Shown: piece by piece, positions 8,881 to 21,143 of the stretch
How the letters are laid out: the number at the start of each line of letters is the position of its first letter
How positions within the stretch are numbered: the first letter of the stretch is position 1
Assembly (NCBI GenBank): GCA_910592205.1
Contig: CAJVPJ010000596.1
Location: 1 to 21,143 of the forward strand
Source: Paraglomus occultum
Lineage: Eukaryota > Glomeromycota > Glomeromycetes > Paraglomerales > Paraglomeraceae
Direction of reading: 5' to 3'
Length of the DNA: 21,143 nucleotides
The notes under the pieces: generated by a model
Told to the model about the DNA's origin: nothing
Databases searched by the model: none
What the model saw: the letters and a program-made list of their open reading frames with translations, nothing else
Program-made: the position numbers and the translations under genes

Positions 8881-11110
8881 ATGCTTAAACTGTGCCGAGT
8901 GCGTTCTTTCTTGCTGCGTCCTTCTTACCTAATATGCCCTGCCGTAAGATCGTACTCGATAAAGAAGGAGCTGAATACGTCCCTCACATTAGCGTTAAGA
9001 GAGAGAATAAAGGTAATCGAAAAATGAACCGTCCTCCTCCTCCTCCTCCCCCCGTTCAAAAGTGAATCTATCTTTGAAATGTTATGCCGACGAGCCCGAG
9101 TTCTTGTAGAGGAGCGGTCCCATTACTATCGCTGAATATATGAAACAAGCCCTGACGGATTCGCTTCATGGGTACTATACCAAAGGTGATATGTTTGGTG
9201 TTGATGGAGATTTCACCACTTCACCGGAAGTCAGTCAAATGTTTGGAGAAGTAAAAGAAAAAAAAATTTTTTTTATTTCCAATCTCAATCGTATTTGACT
9301 GATGCTTTTTGGTACTTGACATGTTTTTCCATTAAAAAATTCTAGTTAATTGGGATATGGTTTGTCAACCAATGGCAAAATTCTGGTAAACCTGATAATA
9401 TACAAATTATAGAGTATGGGCCTGGAAGAGGAACATTGTTGGATGATATGCTCAGAGTGGGTAAATAGGTGGTAATTTGGCGAATCACAGAATTACAGAA
9501 CTATTATAATGGAAAATCGAGATCTACGGGTCATCATACTTGTTGAATGTATCCTATGCGTTAAATACGGCGTTTTTACTTTGTTGATTGATGGAAATGA
9601 AAAAATAAAAACCAATTATTTTTTCGTAATGAATTGAAATTCGCCAAATTACCTATCTACCTTTAAAAACCCAGTGTTTCGTCAATCTTGCATCAAATTT
9701 TCCCTAATCTCCATCGAATTCTTTTCTATTTTACAGGCAATGACTAGCTTCAAAGACTTTTTCAAGTCATTGAAGAATGTTCATTTAATCGAAGTAAGCC
9801 CAGCCCTCCGAAAATTGCAACATGACAAACTTTGTGGTGACAAATCGTCAATCGCTCTCGAGTTTGCTAAACCAAAGTTTCATTGGCAAGAGTCGATTAG
9901 AAATATCCCAGGTTAAACCCATTTTAGCTCTGCATCGTGTCATAGCACATATTTTAACTTTTTTTTTTTTGGTACAGGCGTATGGTCCATGATAATTGCC
10001 CATGAATTTTTCGATGCGTTACCAGTTCACCAGTTCAAGGTATATAATATATTTGGAAAAGTTTTATACGCTTAATTATTAAACACGGTTTTTTATCAAA
10101 AAGAAAACCAAAGATGGCTGGCGTGAAATTATGGTGGACGTTGACGAAAGCGATCAAAGGTAATGACTAGTAAATAAATATTGTTACTGGGACTATAAAT
10201 ATTTGTTACTGGGACTATATTTCACAAGGTTTGTCACTCATTTAATTATAGTACATACCACTTTAAACTCGTTACATCCTTGACACCGACTGTCGCTTCA
10301 AACGCCTATACCAATGCGTCAGAGTATGAACGGATGAGTGTTGGAGATACTATAGAAATATCTCCATCGTCATGGAACAATGCAAATGAAATTGCAAAGT
10401 ATATTCATGACTATGGAGGATCAGCCCTCATAATTGATTATGGCAAGGATCATTTCCAAGGCGATACATTACGGGTAAGTGAATCTCATATATCGAGTCA
10501 CACAGTATTATGACTTTGTGCCACTTGGACATTTCCAATATTTCCATGCAGAAGCTATTGCTTCTGAGAAGAACTCGGCGGAACTCGGTGGAACTCGGTG
10601 GAACTCTTTTTTTTTTTTTTTTTTCCTTACGGCGAGCGACGAGATCATCTTGATTTTCCACCCCTTGTTTTCTATTGGCTGATGGACTTTACATTTCCGA
10701 TAATCCAAAAATATTCTTGTAGGCGGTAAAGAAACACCGATTTACTTCTATTCTGACTACGCCGGGTGAAGTCGATCTTACTGCAGATGTAGATTTTGCA
10801 TATTTAAAATCTGCAGCTGCGGGTTTAGGTACGGTTGAAAATGTTCGTACAAACACAATTCTCGTATTATCTCTAAAACGTATAATATATGTTACTAGTC
10901 GACACGCATGGACCAATAAGACAACGTGACTTTCTCGAGAAATTTGGTATACAATTGAGACTGTCTATGCTACTAGAAAATGCACCAAAATCAAACCATA
11001 GGATGCTTATGTCAGAATATGAAAGACTTACATCACCTTTATTGATGGGAAGTGTGTACAAGTTTATGTGTATGGTACCGCTTCATTCACAGCTACCTTT
11101 TCCATTTTGA
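8881..11110 (+). CDS. NDUFAF7: NDUFAF7/MidA, mitochondrial complex I assembly arginine methyltransferase
   Basis: Nine exons: 8881-9012, 9110-9250, 9346-9456, 9737-9911, 9978-10039, 10104-10159, 10252-10474, 10723-10828 and 10899-11110. Joined, they give 405 residues with no stop. NDUFAF7 is known to symmetrically dimethylate an arginine of NDUFS2 in the mitochondrial matrix early in complex I assembly. The basic N-terminus MLKLCRVRSFLLRPS looks like a mitochondrial presequence. Family motifs appear in order: SGPITIAEYM (46-55), GDFTTSPEVSQMFGE (77-91), the SAM-binding EYGPGRGTLLDDML (114-127), HLIEVSPALR, AHEFFDALPVHQF (194-206), IIDYG and GEVDLTADVDF. The length is slightly under the human protein (441). 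The donor of intron 3 is GTGGGT, and introns 3 and 7 are unusually long because of insertions. AATAAA at 11157-11162 is a likely polyadenylation signal. The gene implies that complex I is present. Confidence 0.93.
9465..9658. mobile_element. MITE-like inverted-repeat element in NDUFAF7 intron 3
   Basis: GGTAATTTGGCGAAT at 9471-9485 is repeated in perfect inverted orientation at 9639-9653. With a 3-bp indel, the arms extend to ATAGGT on both outer sides, giving an element of about 194 bp. Removing it would leave an intron of about 86 nt, the size of its neighbours. The interior is AT-rich with no ORF. No clear target-site duplication was seen. Confidence 0.65.
10176..10218 (+). repeat. 21/22-bp tandem duplication in NDUFAF7 intron 6
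   Basis: Two adjacent copies of AAATATTGTTACTGGGACTAT differ by one inserted T. The duplication lies wholly within the intron between 10160 and 10251 and does not touch either splice site. Confidence 0.85.
10571..10624 (+). repeat. 10-bp minisatellite plus T run in NDUFAF7 intron 7
   Basis: Three and a half copies of GAACTCGGTG (the first with C for T) at 10571-10606 run straight into a T run of about 19 bases. The intron is 248 nt, well above the 64-97 nt of most introns in this gene, so the block probably belongs to an insertion. On the reverse strand the order is an A run followed by the repeats. Confidence 0.75.
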
Positions 11111-11156
11111 TACTTATAAAACGGAATGTCTTGTCTCTTGCGAGGTGTTCATTCCT

Positions 11157-11162
11157 AATAAA
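11157..11162 (+). terminator. NDUFAF7: Polyadenylation signal of NDUFAF7
   Basis: AATAAA begins 47 bp after the NDUFAF7 stop codon, followed within about 40 bp by T- and TG-containing sequence. The position suits a cleavage and polyadenylation signal. Confidence 0.5.
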
Positions 11163-11597
11163 ATGGTTCATTGACATAACTGGTGTAGTCAATCCTAGAG
11201 ATGTCCACCTGAAATGACCTTGCTTATTGCCAATTGGAGAAAAGTGAGAATGACAGGGTGCGATATTCGAGCGGACGTAGGAAAAAAAAGCGCGCAAGTT
11301 TGTCAAAACTGGGAATTTTAATTTGTTTACCTGCTGCGGTAGTTGTTAGTATCCTCTTTACGCTCTATTCTCTATTCTAGGCCCCCAACGCAACAAAAGT
11401 TTGCGTTTATTATTATGACAAAAAGCACTGATTCAAAAATCCAACAAAGATATCGTTAAAACAATGTATTGTTTAAAAGGAATAAAACTAAATCTGTCAA
11501 TTTTCACCAGTAACATTCACTTGTTTACATACGCAAGCGAATTCTTTTTTTTAATTGGCTTCATTTTCGACCGGTTGCTGAATGACATAATTACAGC

Positions 11598-11813
11598 TTA
11601 ATACAATAAATCCATCGGCAACGAACCAAAATCTACTAGCCAGAATCGAAAGTTCAAAACGATCATGCGACAGAAGAACTGAATTAAGTTGATGATATTA
11701 GCAAAGATAATAGTGAATTCTAGAATGCTCACCAGAATGAGGTTATACACATCAATGGCTTTGGGGTCTGAATATTCTCCTCCCATGCAATCGCTTTGAA
11801 GAGTCACAGCCAT
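11598..11813 (-). CDS. Possible small membrane protein, uncertain
   Basis: A 71-codon frame starting MAVTLQSDCMGGEYS with a hydrophobic middle (LILVSILEFTIIFANIINLI). I do not recognise it. Within it, a 54-nt stretch begins GTGAGC and ends TTAATTCAG, so it could be an in-frame intron; both readings keep the frame. No TATA box or homologous motif supports transcription. It may be a chance ORF. Confidence 0.2.
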   Translation of the reverse strand: MAVTLQSDCMGGEYSDPKAIDVYNLILVSILEFTIIFANIINLIQFFCRMIVLNFRFWLVDFGSLPMDLLY

Positions 11814-12985
11814 TTGACTCTTTGGTTACTATCACAATTGTATCAAAATAGGCGAATGTAAAGTTGGCGTTAAGTTTATTTTTCGAGATGGAGCAATATT
11901 TCATTCTGCTCTTTTTCTTTACAAGTTTTCCAAAGTGTCATGGTTGATCTTTTCAGATGCATCATAATCAACCTTTTTTTTTCTAGCACACAGTCAAATG
12001 TTCATTTTTGTCTTTATTTGTTGCAGTCTGCCCCATATACATATTAGTATGTATGATTATTTATTATATTAACTCTTTTAATAATGAAATAATTCAACCT
12101 TTTTTTTTCAGAGCTTCTTTTTCTTCCTTTTTTACTTATTACTATTATTATATTATTATTATTATTATCAACCATTGACCCAGTAGTTTTTGTTCACCAT
12201 CTAGATTTTCTGTTCTTTCCATGTGAGTCTTGTTTGATTACGAATTTTAATCAAAAATTGACTTTCTTTGATCGTTCTGGACTATACAAATTTGAGTCTT
12301 TTTTTTTTCCCTTTCCTCAAACACTTTGCAATTCACTGTTAAAACAAAAGCAATGAGCATAATGGATAAAAACTATACTTTGATGATGCAGATTAAAAGA
12401 TAAGAGAAATTTCTTTTCTTACAAATAAATCGAAAAGAATAAAGTACACTAGTACTAGTGAGAAAAGTAAAAAAAAAAAAAAGACATACAGAAAAAAAAA
12501 AAAAGTAAAAAAAACACAAATAAAACAAATAAAACAAAACATCGCTATACAAAGGAATGAGATGGAAAGAAAGTTGATATACAGAAATTAAAGATTAGGA
12601 GAAAATATCTCCCAAAGTATTCCGTCGGAGAACACCGTGACATCCCAAGGATCAAGGTTGCAAGTCAAAGAAATTACTTATGATAACAAATCTGTTTATA
12701 ACGTTCCTCTTTTCAGCGGCCAATCCCTCCCATATCTCAAATTATGCTTCAAGGAAGCAAGCTGATCCAACAAAAAAACCCACCTCAACATAACCCCTCA
12801 AAGCATGAAATCCACCTATCAAGTACTTGCAAACAACCCATTAATCCGTAATAAAGAAAACGCTAATACCTGGAAATACAGACAGAATCCAAAACTTGTT
12901 CAAAACACGATGCAAACGACCTTTTTTTTTTCGCTCTTCTTTCACCTATCCGTCCCATCTAATCCCTTTCGACCAACCCCTCCCC

Positions 12986-13072
12986 GTACATACACAACCA
13001 TTCATCCAACTATACATACATTCATACATACACATACATGCACACATACATACACACATACATAGACACACG
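12986..13072. repeat. CATA/CACA microsatellite downstream of the kinase gene
   Basis: Imperfect repeats of ACATACATTC and ACACATACAT type. The block starts about 65 bp beyond the kinase stop codon. On the transcribed strand it is TG-rich, so it could lie in the 3' UTR or just past the cleavage site. Confidence 0.85.
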
Positions 13073-13136
13073 TCCCTTCTCTTTCTTATCCCATTTGAAA
13101 TCTTGTATTCTCTCCACCGCCATCTTTAACGTTTAA

Positions 13137-15320
<2,184 letters not shown>

Positions 15321-15389
15321 GGTTGGGTTACTTGATGTTCAAAAAAATGGTATATGGAAGATGCTACTGTACAGAGAAAGTTTTTTTTA

Positions 15390-15407
15390 TAAAAAAAAAG
15401 GTATATA
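15390..15407 (-). promoter_or_regulatory. TATA-like sites of the kinase gene
   Basis: The plus strand has TATATA at 15402-15407, which on the minus strand lies 82-87 bp upstream of the ATG at 15320, and TTTATAAA at about 15386-15393, about 70 bp upstream. Either could be the TATA box. The distance matches that in the Thr/Pro-rich gene. Confidence 0.4.
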
Positions 15408-16666
15408 GTTAATTATTAGAGAGTTTTTATTGGAGACATAAGTTTTTTTTATAGTAGTTGTTTAAAAAGGGGGGGGAGGGGAGTGTTATAGACAGAAGAT
15501 AGAACAGGGAGAACGGGGGGGTACTGTGTTAGTATTTGTTTAGGGTAAAGTAAAGAGGGGGTATTAATAAAATATGACTACAAAAGGTTCACCCCGGAGA
15601 CTTTTTGGTGTGATAAGTAATGAATATGGTAAGGGATGAAGACGATTCGGTCGAATTAGTCAACAGTGCACCTGTTCGGGATGACGAATCGTTTATAATA
15701 TGTGATTATTGGGAAGAGGGGGAGGAAGGAAAAGGGGAAGGGAACAGGCGTCTTTTCGATGATAGTATGTCTGTGCTGTAATCTGATTGGATGGCAGTCA
15801 AATGCTATTTATCCTGCCGACACAATATCTTTTATTTAAAAAACTCTAATTAAAATATCCTGATTATAGATAATGATTATATGTTATCAAATCTAAATCA
15901 TCAGATTTGTATCACAATACGCTTATTATTATAATAATATAAACATACTTTTTCGTTACATGTCGAGTCTACCACCGTATACGCCTAACTGATGGACATT
16001 GACTTAATGGGAATGTATGACCATTAAATAAATGTAAGCAAGATGAACGAGTAATAACGTAGATTGAACGTGAAATCACTTATTAATACTATATATGCTA
16101 TATATCTGATAATGGCAACAAATAAGTATATATCGAATATGTAGTATCATGTGCAACTCTCTCCTCACCCCCTCACAACAAAGTTCCCCTTTACTCCCCC
16201 CGACCCTCACAATGATCACTTTAACGGAATAAAGTCTAAAATCGGTAATGGCTACAAATATTTATGTACCACTTATATAATCAAACTATACATACGACAA
16301 ACACTTATGTGGGACGTGCTCAAACAATGTTAAAAAAAACTGATACGCTCTCAAAACCAAGGTGTCATCTGCACGCTCACTTTGACGATTCCTTTAAACG
16401 AACGGACATAAAGGACCCAACGAAAACAAACCTCTGAATTTTAGTTGCCTTGGATATCACCTGCCTTTTTTTTTCCCCGGCTCGCCTTTAACAGTGACAA
16501 GACCCCAACGTACATTGACAGTTGTCAGATCATTACGTTTTTCGGTTATAAACAAAATTCTAAGTTCACAAGTGTTACTAGATATCAAACGGTATTTATT
16601 ATTGCCCGCAGTCGTAAAGGAAGGTCAGTTGGACCGAAAACTACAGTGATGGGCAGGCAGGTTTAA

Positions 16667-16967
16667 TGTGGTATCAGTAACTTTGGTGTCAAGAGCAAGG
16701 CATTTGTTATGACCGACAACATTCTAATGCAAAGACAACATATTGGTACTGTTGCTAGAGTATTTGCTCGAGTAGAAGAACACACGTATGTTGATGCTTG
16801 ACTTTTTTATGCAATTAGACCGTCAAATGATGAACGAGTGAAAAAGCTTTTAATTTTGCATCGTTCTACTCTTGCAACGATTCTTTTCGATAGCACACAC
16901 TCGTCAAAGCAACATTTCGCATACTATGAGCTTTTAATAAGAACGTATCGTTGCCCTAAAGTGGCTT
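16667..16967 (+). pseudogene. Possible decayed coding fragment, unknown family
   Basis: One frame reads FGVKSKAFVMTDNILMQRQ and continues TVARVFARVEEHTYVDA to a TGA at about 16798, then continues open with FYAIRPSNDERVKKLLILH and YYELLIRTYRCPKVA to a TAA near 16967. Upstream, in another frame, 16445-16666 is also open. The composition looks protein-like and the breaks suggest decay, but I recognise no family and chance is possible. Confidence 0.22.
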
Positions 16968-17739
16968 AAGTGGGATGCAGGGCGATGATCATATCGCTCA
17001 CTTTTATTAAAATTTGGACATCGTTCGATTAAAGCTTTTGGTTTAAAATTGATTAACATTCTTATTTCACATGTCATTAACAGCTGTGCACATGCGAATG
17101 CCGATACAATCGCCGTTCATACTCCTGCGTACTATGCGCTATGTATATCCGTTCCAGTTATATTTCGGATATTAAAATGTTCTGGATATACATCGACTAT
17201 ACATCGACTATGCATGACATATGCATGTATACAAGTCGTTATTTTTGGAACATACATCAAAAAGCGTAGGTTACATCTATCATGAAGGTTGTTGCTAAAT
17301 GTGATTGACTATCGCTATGAGTTGGTTAATCACTATCCATGTATCACGTGAGTGGGTTATATCATTGGTATGTCTTTTGAAAGTTCCAGCGGAATACAGT
17401 GACGCGCTTACTAATTGTCAGCGTTGATATTTTAATCTCATACGTTACTTAACGTCATACTTACCAAACGCACGTCATGTTTTGCCACATATTAATTTAT
17501 CTCATTTGTATACTTTTTATTTGCACATAATTATATTAAATCACCGTCTGACGGTCGGGTTTTTTAGCGCGCTATATCATCGTTAATATTTCGTTTAAGA
17601 ATAAACGTTCGTTAAACCACTATTGGTAGTAGTGAAATAATAATACATTTAAGGGCGATCTCCCGAATATTCGACAGTCGTACAAGATAAGAGATAAACC
17701 AGAGATAATTGTTAGCAATTGATCTCGAGCGTACTTTCT

Positions 17740-17916
17740 GTTCTGGCCCGTAGCGGCAATCCAGCCCGTTTCGCAATAGGCACATTATCTAATATCACAA
17801 CCAATAATCGACATCTAACCAACATTGTTTATGTGATAATAGCGAAATAAAATGTGCTTATTTCGAACTGGGCCGCCCGATCTTGAATCGGGCTGAATTT
17901 CGCTACGGGCCAGAAC
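17740..17916. mobile_element. 177-bp foldback MITE-like element
   Basis: GTTCTGGCCCGTAGCG at 17740-17755 recurs in perfect inverted orientation at 17901-17916. After two or three mismatches the match resumes (CAATCCAGCCCG against AATTCAGCCCG), giving arms of about 28 bp. Weaker complementarity continues inward (GCACATT and TATCACA blocks), so the whole element could fold back on itself. There is no ORF. A 4-bp TTTC on each side, two bases out, could be the target duplication, but this is uncertain. Confidence 0.75.
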
Positions 17917-18739
17917 GTTTCCAAGCAAAAGTATTGAAATGCAAACAAAAATCAAAGCAATATATTATATACAACTTGTGTGTATGCGTGCCGTTTACAT
18001 AAAAATGAGGCGTTCTATTCTTAAACCATAATAACAGATATGCAAGCATCATTGATTGATTGATTGATTTGATCGGGTGTTTCCTTCACATGAATGTGCA
18101 CCCATCAAAATCTTCAACCTGTATCAAATCCTGATCCAAACAATATAACTATTAAACAATAGCCCCATTCTTTTGCAGCCCCAATAATCGTATATACATA
18201 TCAGACGGGGGGCTTGGGGATAGTTCTCAAAAACCCCCCTGGTTTTCTGTCACGGAAAAATCTTTTACAAGAGCATGTAACTGTGTGACTGACGTCGTGC
18301 GTAATTTAAGCATATTAGTTCTGTGATACGTGGATTTGCTTACACACTCTGCAGTTTGCACATGATAGACTGACTACATGTGATGCGAAACAGGGATTGA
18401 CTCTCGAACGTGAACTCGTATATCTCGGAAAGATTGAAATCATACATACAAATTATGTAATCGAGATACCAGGCGCTAATGTGAACTGAATTTATTGTAC
18501 AGTATAAACGCGTACGCCTTTTTGTACTTGGGGATTGTCCCGGTCATCATTGGGACCTTACGGGAGTAGACTGAAATTGATCCGAAAGTATAATATTAAA
18601 ATAATAATTGCATTCCTGGGTTATGATCCGTTCTTATTCACGCATCATGCATCCCTATTAGATAAGCAACACGTATGTTCGTATTACTATGCATCTTGAT
18701 GTAATAACCCACTTGGAAATAAACAACACCCTCTCGTCT

Positions 18740-18804
18740 TTTATTGCCAATAATAAATATATTTTTTTTTCTTATCGACCATCGAAAAAAAAAGCGTCTT
18801 TATT
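18740..18804 (-). terminator. Polyadenylation signals of the myotubularin gene
   Basis: TTTATT on the plus strand at 18799-18804 and 18740-18745 gives AATAAA on the minus strand, about 60 and 119 nt beyond the stop codon. Both are at a plausible distance for 3' end formation. Confidence 0.45.
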
Positions 18805-18863
18805 CTATGTTCTATTAGCTATAAAGTCTACGTACTAGATTTAAAACACTCTCACTCATTCAC

Positions 18864-21143
18864 TCACTCACTCATATACAATGGATGAGGCAAGTTTTCC
18901 GCACTTGTTGTAGGCACTGGCTCTGTAATCGAGACCTTCCTCCTTGTACCGCCCGTACTCCCCCCATTCCCACCAACATCCCCATCCCTGCCCCGATCAA
19001 TTCCTCCGCCTTTCTCCCCCTTCTCTTCATCATCTCCCCAAATCCCTCCAAAGCCTGTAATCGGAGGCGTGGCCAAAGGTGACGTTGAATTCGATCGCAC
19101 CCTGCTCTCGTTTATTGCCGATCTCAACCTCGGCGATGAAGGTGGTGTAGTGCTCGCGCCATTGCCTGATCTCCCTTCTGGCGGATACGAACTGTGATTG
19201 TCTCTCGACAAGGCTGAGTTCGATTGAAATAATGGTGTCGATGATGATAATGTCGAGAACGCGTTAGATATGGCTTGCCAGGGCCGGAGTGTCGGAGTTG
19301 ATGGTGTCGATAGAGATTGAAAAGAAAATGGATTGGATGAGGAAGAGGGCGATGACGGTGCTGCCGATGTAGGCGATAACGGAGATAATGGAGGAGAGTG
19401 GGATGATGATGACGATCTACTTGGTGAATCTCCCGCGTCCGGAGTGTTTGTTGCAGTAAACGCGGTCAGTTCTCGCATGGATCCGATTTCCGGAACATTG
19501 CTTCCTGTTGACTCGTTCGGTTGCCCATTGGTTGCTATCGATCGTCTCTTGTTTTCTGCAGTTGTCTCAACAGCTCCCGTATCTCCGCTGACTTTGGCGG
19601 TTAAATTAGAATAAGCAGCCGAGCCCCAATTTAATGTAACTCTAGCAAAGTTCTGCACTAATTCTTTGGCGTTAAGATCACTGCCACTTGACTTGTGTCG
19701 TATTTTCCTTTCGGATTCAATCCCCTTACTGTCACCGCTATCTCTCCAAGGATCATATAACTGATATGGTAATAACGAAGAGGACTTTGTGTGCAGGCTT
19801 CCGCCCAGACCATTATCTTCGTGTGCACCAAACACCTCGCCCATTACATTCGGGCTAGATGATGAACGAGGTATGGGGCTCTCTGATCTCCATCTTGATT
19901 TGTTGTCTAATCTATCATCCAGAGTATCGTCATTGTTACCGTTCAATTCCTCGTCTTTCTTACCAAACAACCCGGCCCAATACTTCAAATCACTTGGCTT
20001 TGTCTTGGGAAATAGCACTCCTCCATCCCCCAGCTTTTCCTTATCCTTGGCTCCTCCATCATATAATTCATTAGTAAACTCTTCTGCTTTTGAGTTGATA
20101 TAGTCCCACAACGAATTGGTGGATGCCATCACATTATACTGTACCCGTTCCTTTTCCGAGTTGAACAAAAATGTCCCATACTGACATGAATACACGTGAT
20201 AATGCATTTCAATCAGAAACTTTTCATTAAACTCAAACCTATCTGGATATTGACACAACAACTGATAAACGCAATCTAGAAATTGGTGAAACACTGGCGA
20301 CGTTTCTCTAACGTGTGATTGATTGTATAAATTATTCATTGACATTACTGCATTCTTGGCATTGTTGCTTGATATCGTGATAAAGTATTTCTCATTCGAC
20401 AAATGTCCTGAACGATCGCTAAACTTGTGGCCGAACGATATCCAGTCTTTCTCGACGAGTACCTGAAACCCACGAAGTGTACGATAGTAAGGATCGAGAC
20501 AGAGTTCAGCTATGGATGTCAATTGTGCCGTGCGATCCCATCCGTCTGAGCAATGGACTAGTACGTGTGAGTTGAAAACGTGGATATGATTAATTATAAT
20601 CACGGCTGATTCGAGAAGGCTACTTATGTGCTTGAGCCAGTGGGATTTGTCCAAATGAGAACGTTTTATTGGTGTTCGCTGGATATCGGATGATTGAATT
20701 ACTGGCAAGGAGAGCAATTTTACACGAAGAAATAGAGGATAATAGGGCGAAATTAAATTTAAAAAAAATTTTTACGTTAATATAGTCGTACCCACATAAA
20801 AAGAAAACTCCCAAAGGTCTAACTTCTATTTTGCTGTCCCCAACAAAAATCCTGACATTAACAAGTCTACCATCAACCATCTTCGCCAAAGATTCTCTCA
20901 TCACATGAATATTATCGATGCCCATGTGCTGTTTCTGGCAATTTTTGTAATTCTCCATATGTTCGGTTCCTGCTCCCATTGCTCTGTTGGCCATGGCATT
21001 TGCAGTTGGACGTGCGTCTACGATCAGATTGCGTTGTGTTGATCCGTAGACTGTTTGCCCATCAATAGAGGGTAGGTTCGTTTGGAAGATGGCTTCGATT
21101 AGCTTCTCGTCTTGAGCAGAACGCTTCAGTTTTATTCCAACCA
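18864..21143 (-). CDS. YMR1: Myotubularin-family phosphoinositide 3-phosphatase, 5' end outside window
   Basis: Two exons are visible on the minus strand, from beyond 21143 to 20871 and 20701-18864, split by a 169-nt intron (donor GTAGAC, acceptor CCAG) and giving 702 residues. Myotubularins remove the 3-phosphate from PI3P and PI(3,5)P2 on endosomal and vacuolar membranes. Family motifs run in order: LIVDARPTANAMANRAMG, GIDNIHVMRESL, the P-loop HCSDGWDRTAQL with catalytic Cys (20552-20550) and Arg intact, LVEKDWISFGHKFSDRSGH and FLDCVYQLLCQYP. The catalytic domain ends near LKYWAGLFGKKDEE. A Ser/Pro-rich disordered tail of about 380 residues follows, ending PHPLYMSE, with no FYVE domain. The N-terminal PH-GRAM part would lie off the right edge. 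An active enzyme rather than a dead pseudophosphatase is expected. The symbol follows yeast YMR1. Confidence 0.95.

Larger units (their letters stand above)
11111..13136. other. Intergenic region between convergent NDUFAF7 and kinase genes
   Basis: The region holds the NDUFAF7 polyadenylation signal at 11157-11162, an uncertain small ORF at 11598-11813, T- and A-rich low-complexity DNA (about 11900-12560) and a CATA-type microsatellite near the 3' end of the kinase gene. ORFs at 12805-13129 on the plus strand are only readings through that repeat. No RNA gene was recognised. Confidence 0.5.
15321..18863. other. Intergenic region upstream of the kinase gene
   Basis: 3.5 kb with no gene I can support. 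Within about 420 bp of the kinase ATG are four G tracts (15468-15482, 15515-15521, 15556-15561, 15717-15742). Further on are a possible decayed reading frame at 16667-16967, a 177-bp foldback element at 17740-17916, and a short GATT repeat at about 18054-18069. Two AATAAA signals for the myotubularin gene lie on the minus strand at 18799-18804 and 18740-18745. Confidence 0.5.

Noticed and set aside
9457-9466. Splicing of NDUFAF7 exon 3 at GTAAAT (exon ending 9460)
   Set aside because: Joining there to exon 4 runs into a TAG after a few codons, whereas the GTGGGT donor at 9457 keeps the family sequence in frame.
12805-13129. Plus-strand ORFs rich in Thr, His and Ile
   Set aside because: They read through a CATA/CACA microsatellite and have no conserved sequence.
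17866-17885. Box B-like GTTCGAAAT
   Set aside because: It lacks the final C and a box A, and lies inside the foldback element.
19333-20103. Plus-strand ORFs opposite the myotubularin tail
   Set aside because: They are shadows of the Ser/Pro-rich coding sequence on the minus strand and carry no motif of their own.

Overview
The window is eukaryotic nuclear DNA, most likely from an early-diverging filamentous fungus (Mucoromycota; Glomeromycotina is my best guess). The reasons are AT-rich intergenic DNA, genes split by many short GT-AG introns (64-392 nt), a fungal-type Bqt4 with a C-terminal membrane anchor, a complex I assembly methyltransferase (lost in budding and fission yeast together with complex I), a dispersed single 5S rRNA gene, and a decayed kinase-like pseudogene of a kind abundant in arbuscular mycorrhizal fungi. 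I cannot assign a species.

Layout. 1-4.8 kb is gene-poor: a kinase-like pseudogene (about 1125-1745, minus) and a solitary 5S rRNA gene (2321-2436, minus). 4807-5700 (minus) is an intronless, low-complexity Thr/Pro/Glu/Lys-rich protein of unknown function. 7132-8559 (minus) is a four-exon Bqt4 homologue with a 17-nt microexon inside its KilA-N/APSES-like domain. Head to head with it, 321 bp away, is the nine-exon mitochondrial complex I assembly factor NDUFAF7/MidA (8881-11110, plus). 11.1-13.1 kb is AT-rich spacer. 13137-15320 (minus) is a five-exon cAMP-dependent protein kinase catalytic subunit with PRKX-like signatures and a Gln-rich N-terminal extension. 15.3-18.9 kb is spacer with a 177-bp foldback element. 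18864-21143 (minus) is a myotubularin-family phosphoinositide 3-phosphatase whose 5' part runs off the right edge.

The genes do not form a pathway: they cover nuclear-envelope organisation, respiratory-chain assembly, cAMP signalling and endosomal lipid signalling. All exon structures given were read by eye from conserved protein motifs, splice dinucleotides and phase. Each complete spliced model gives an unbroken frame: Bqt4 343 aa, NDUFAF7 405 aa, PKA 416 aa.

No novel multi-gene system is visible. The points most worth a second look are the Bqt4 homologue with its microexon, a MITE-like element abutting a splice donor in NDUFAF7, the 177-bp foldback element, and the PRKX-type character of the kinase.
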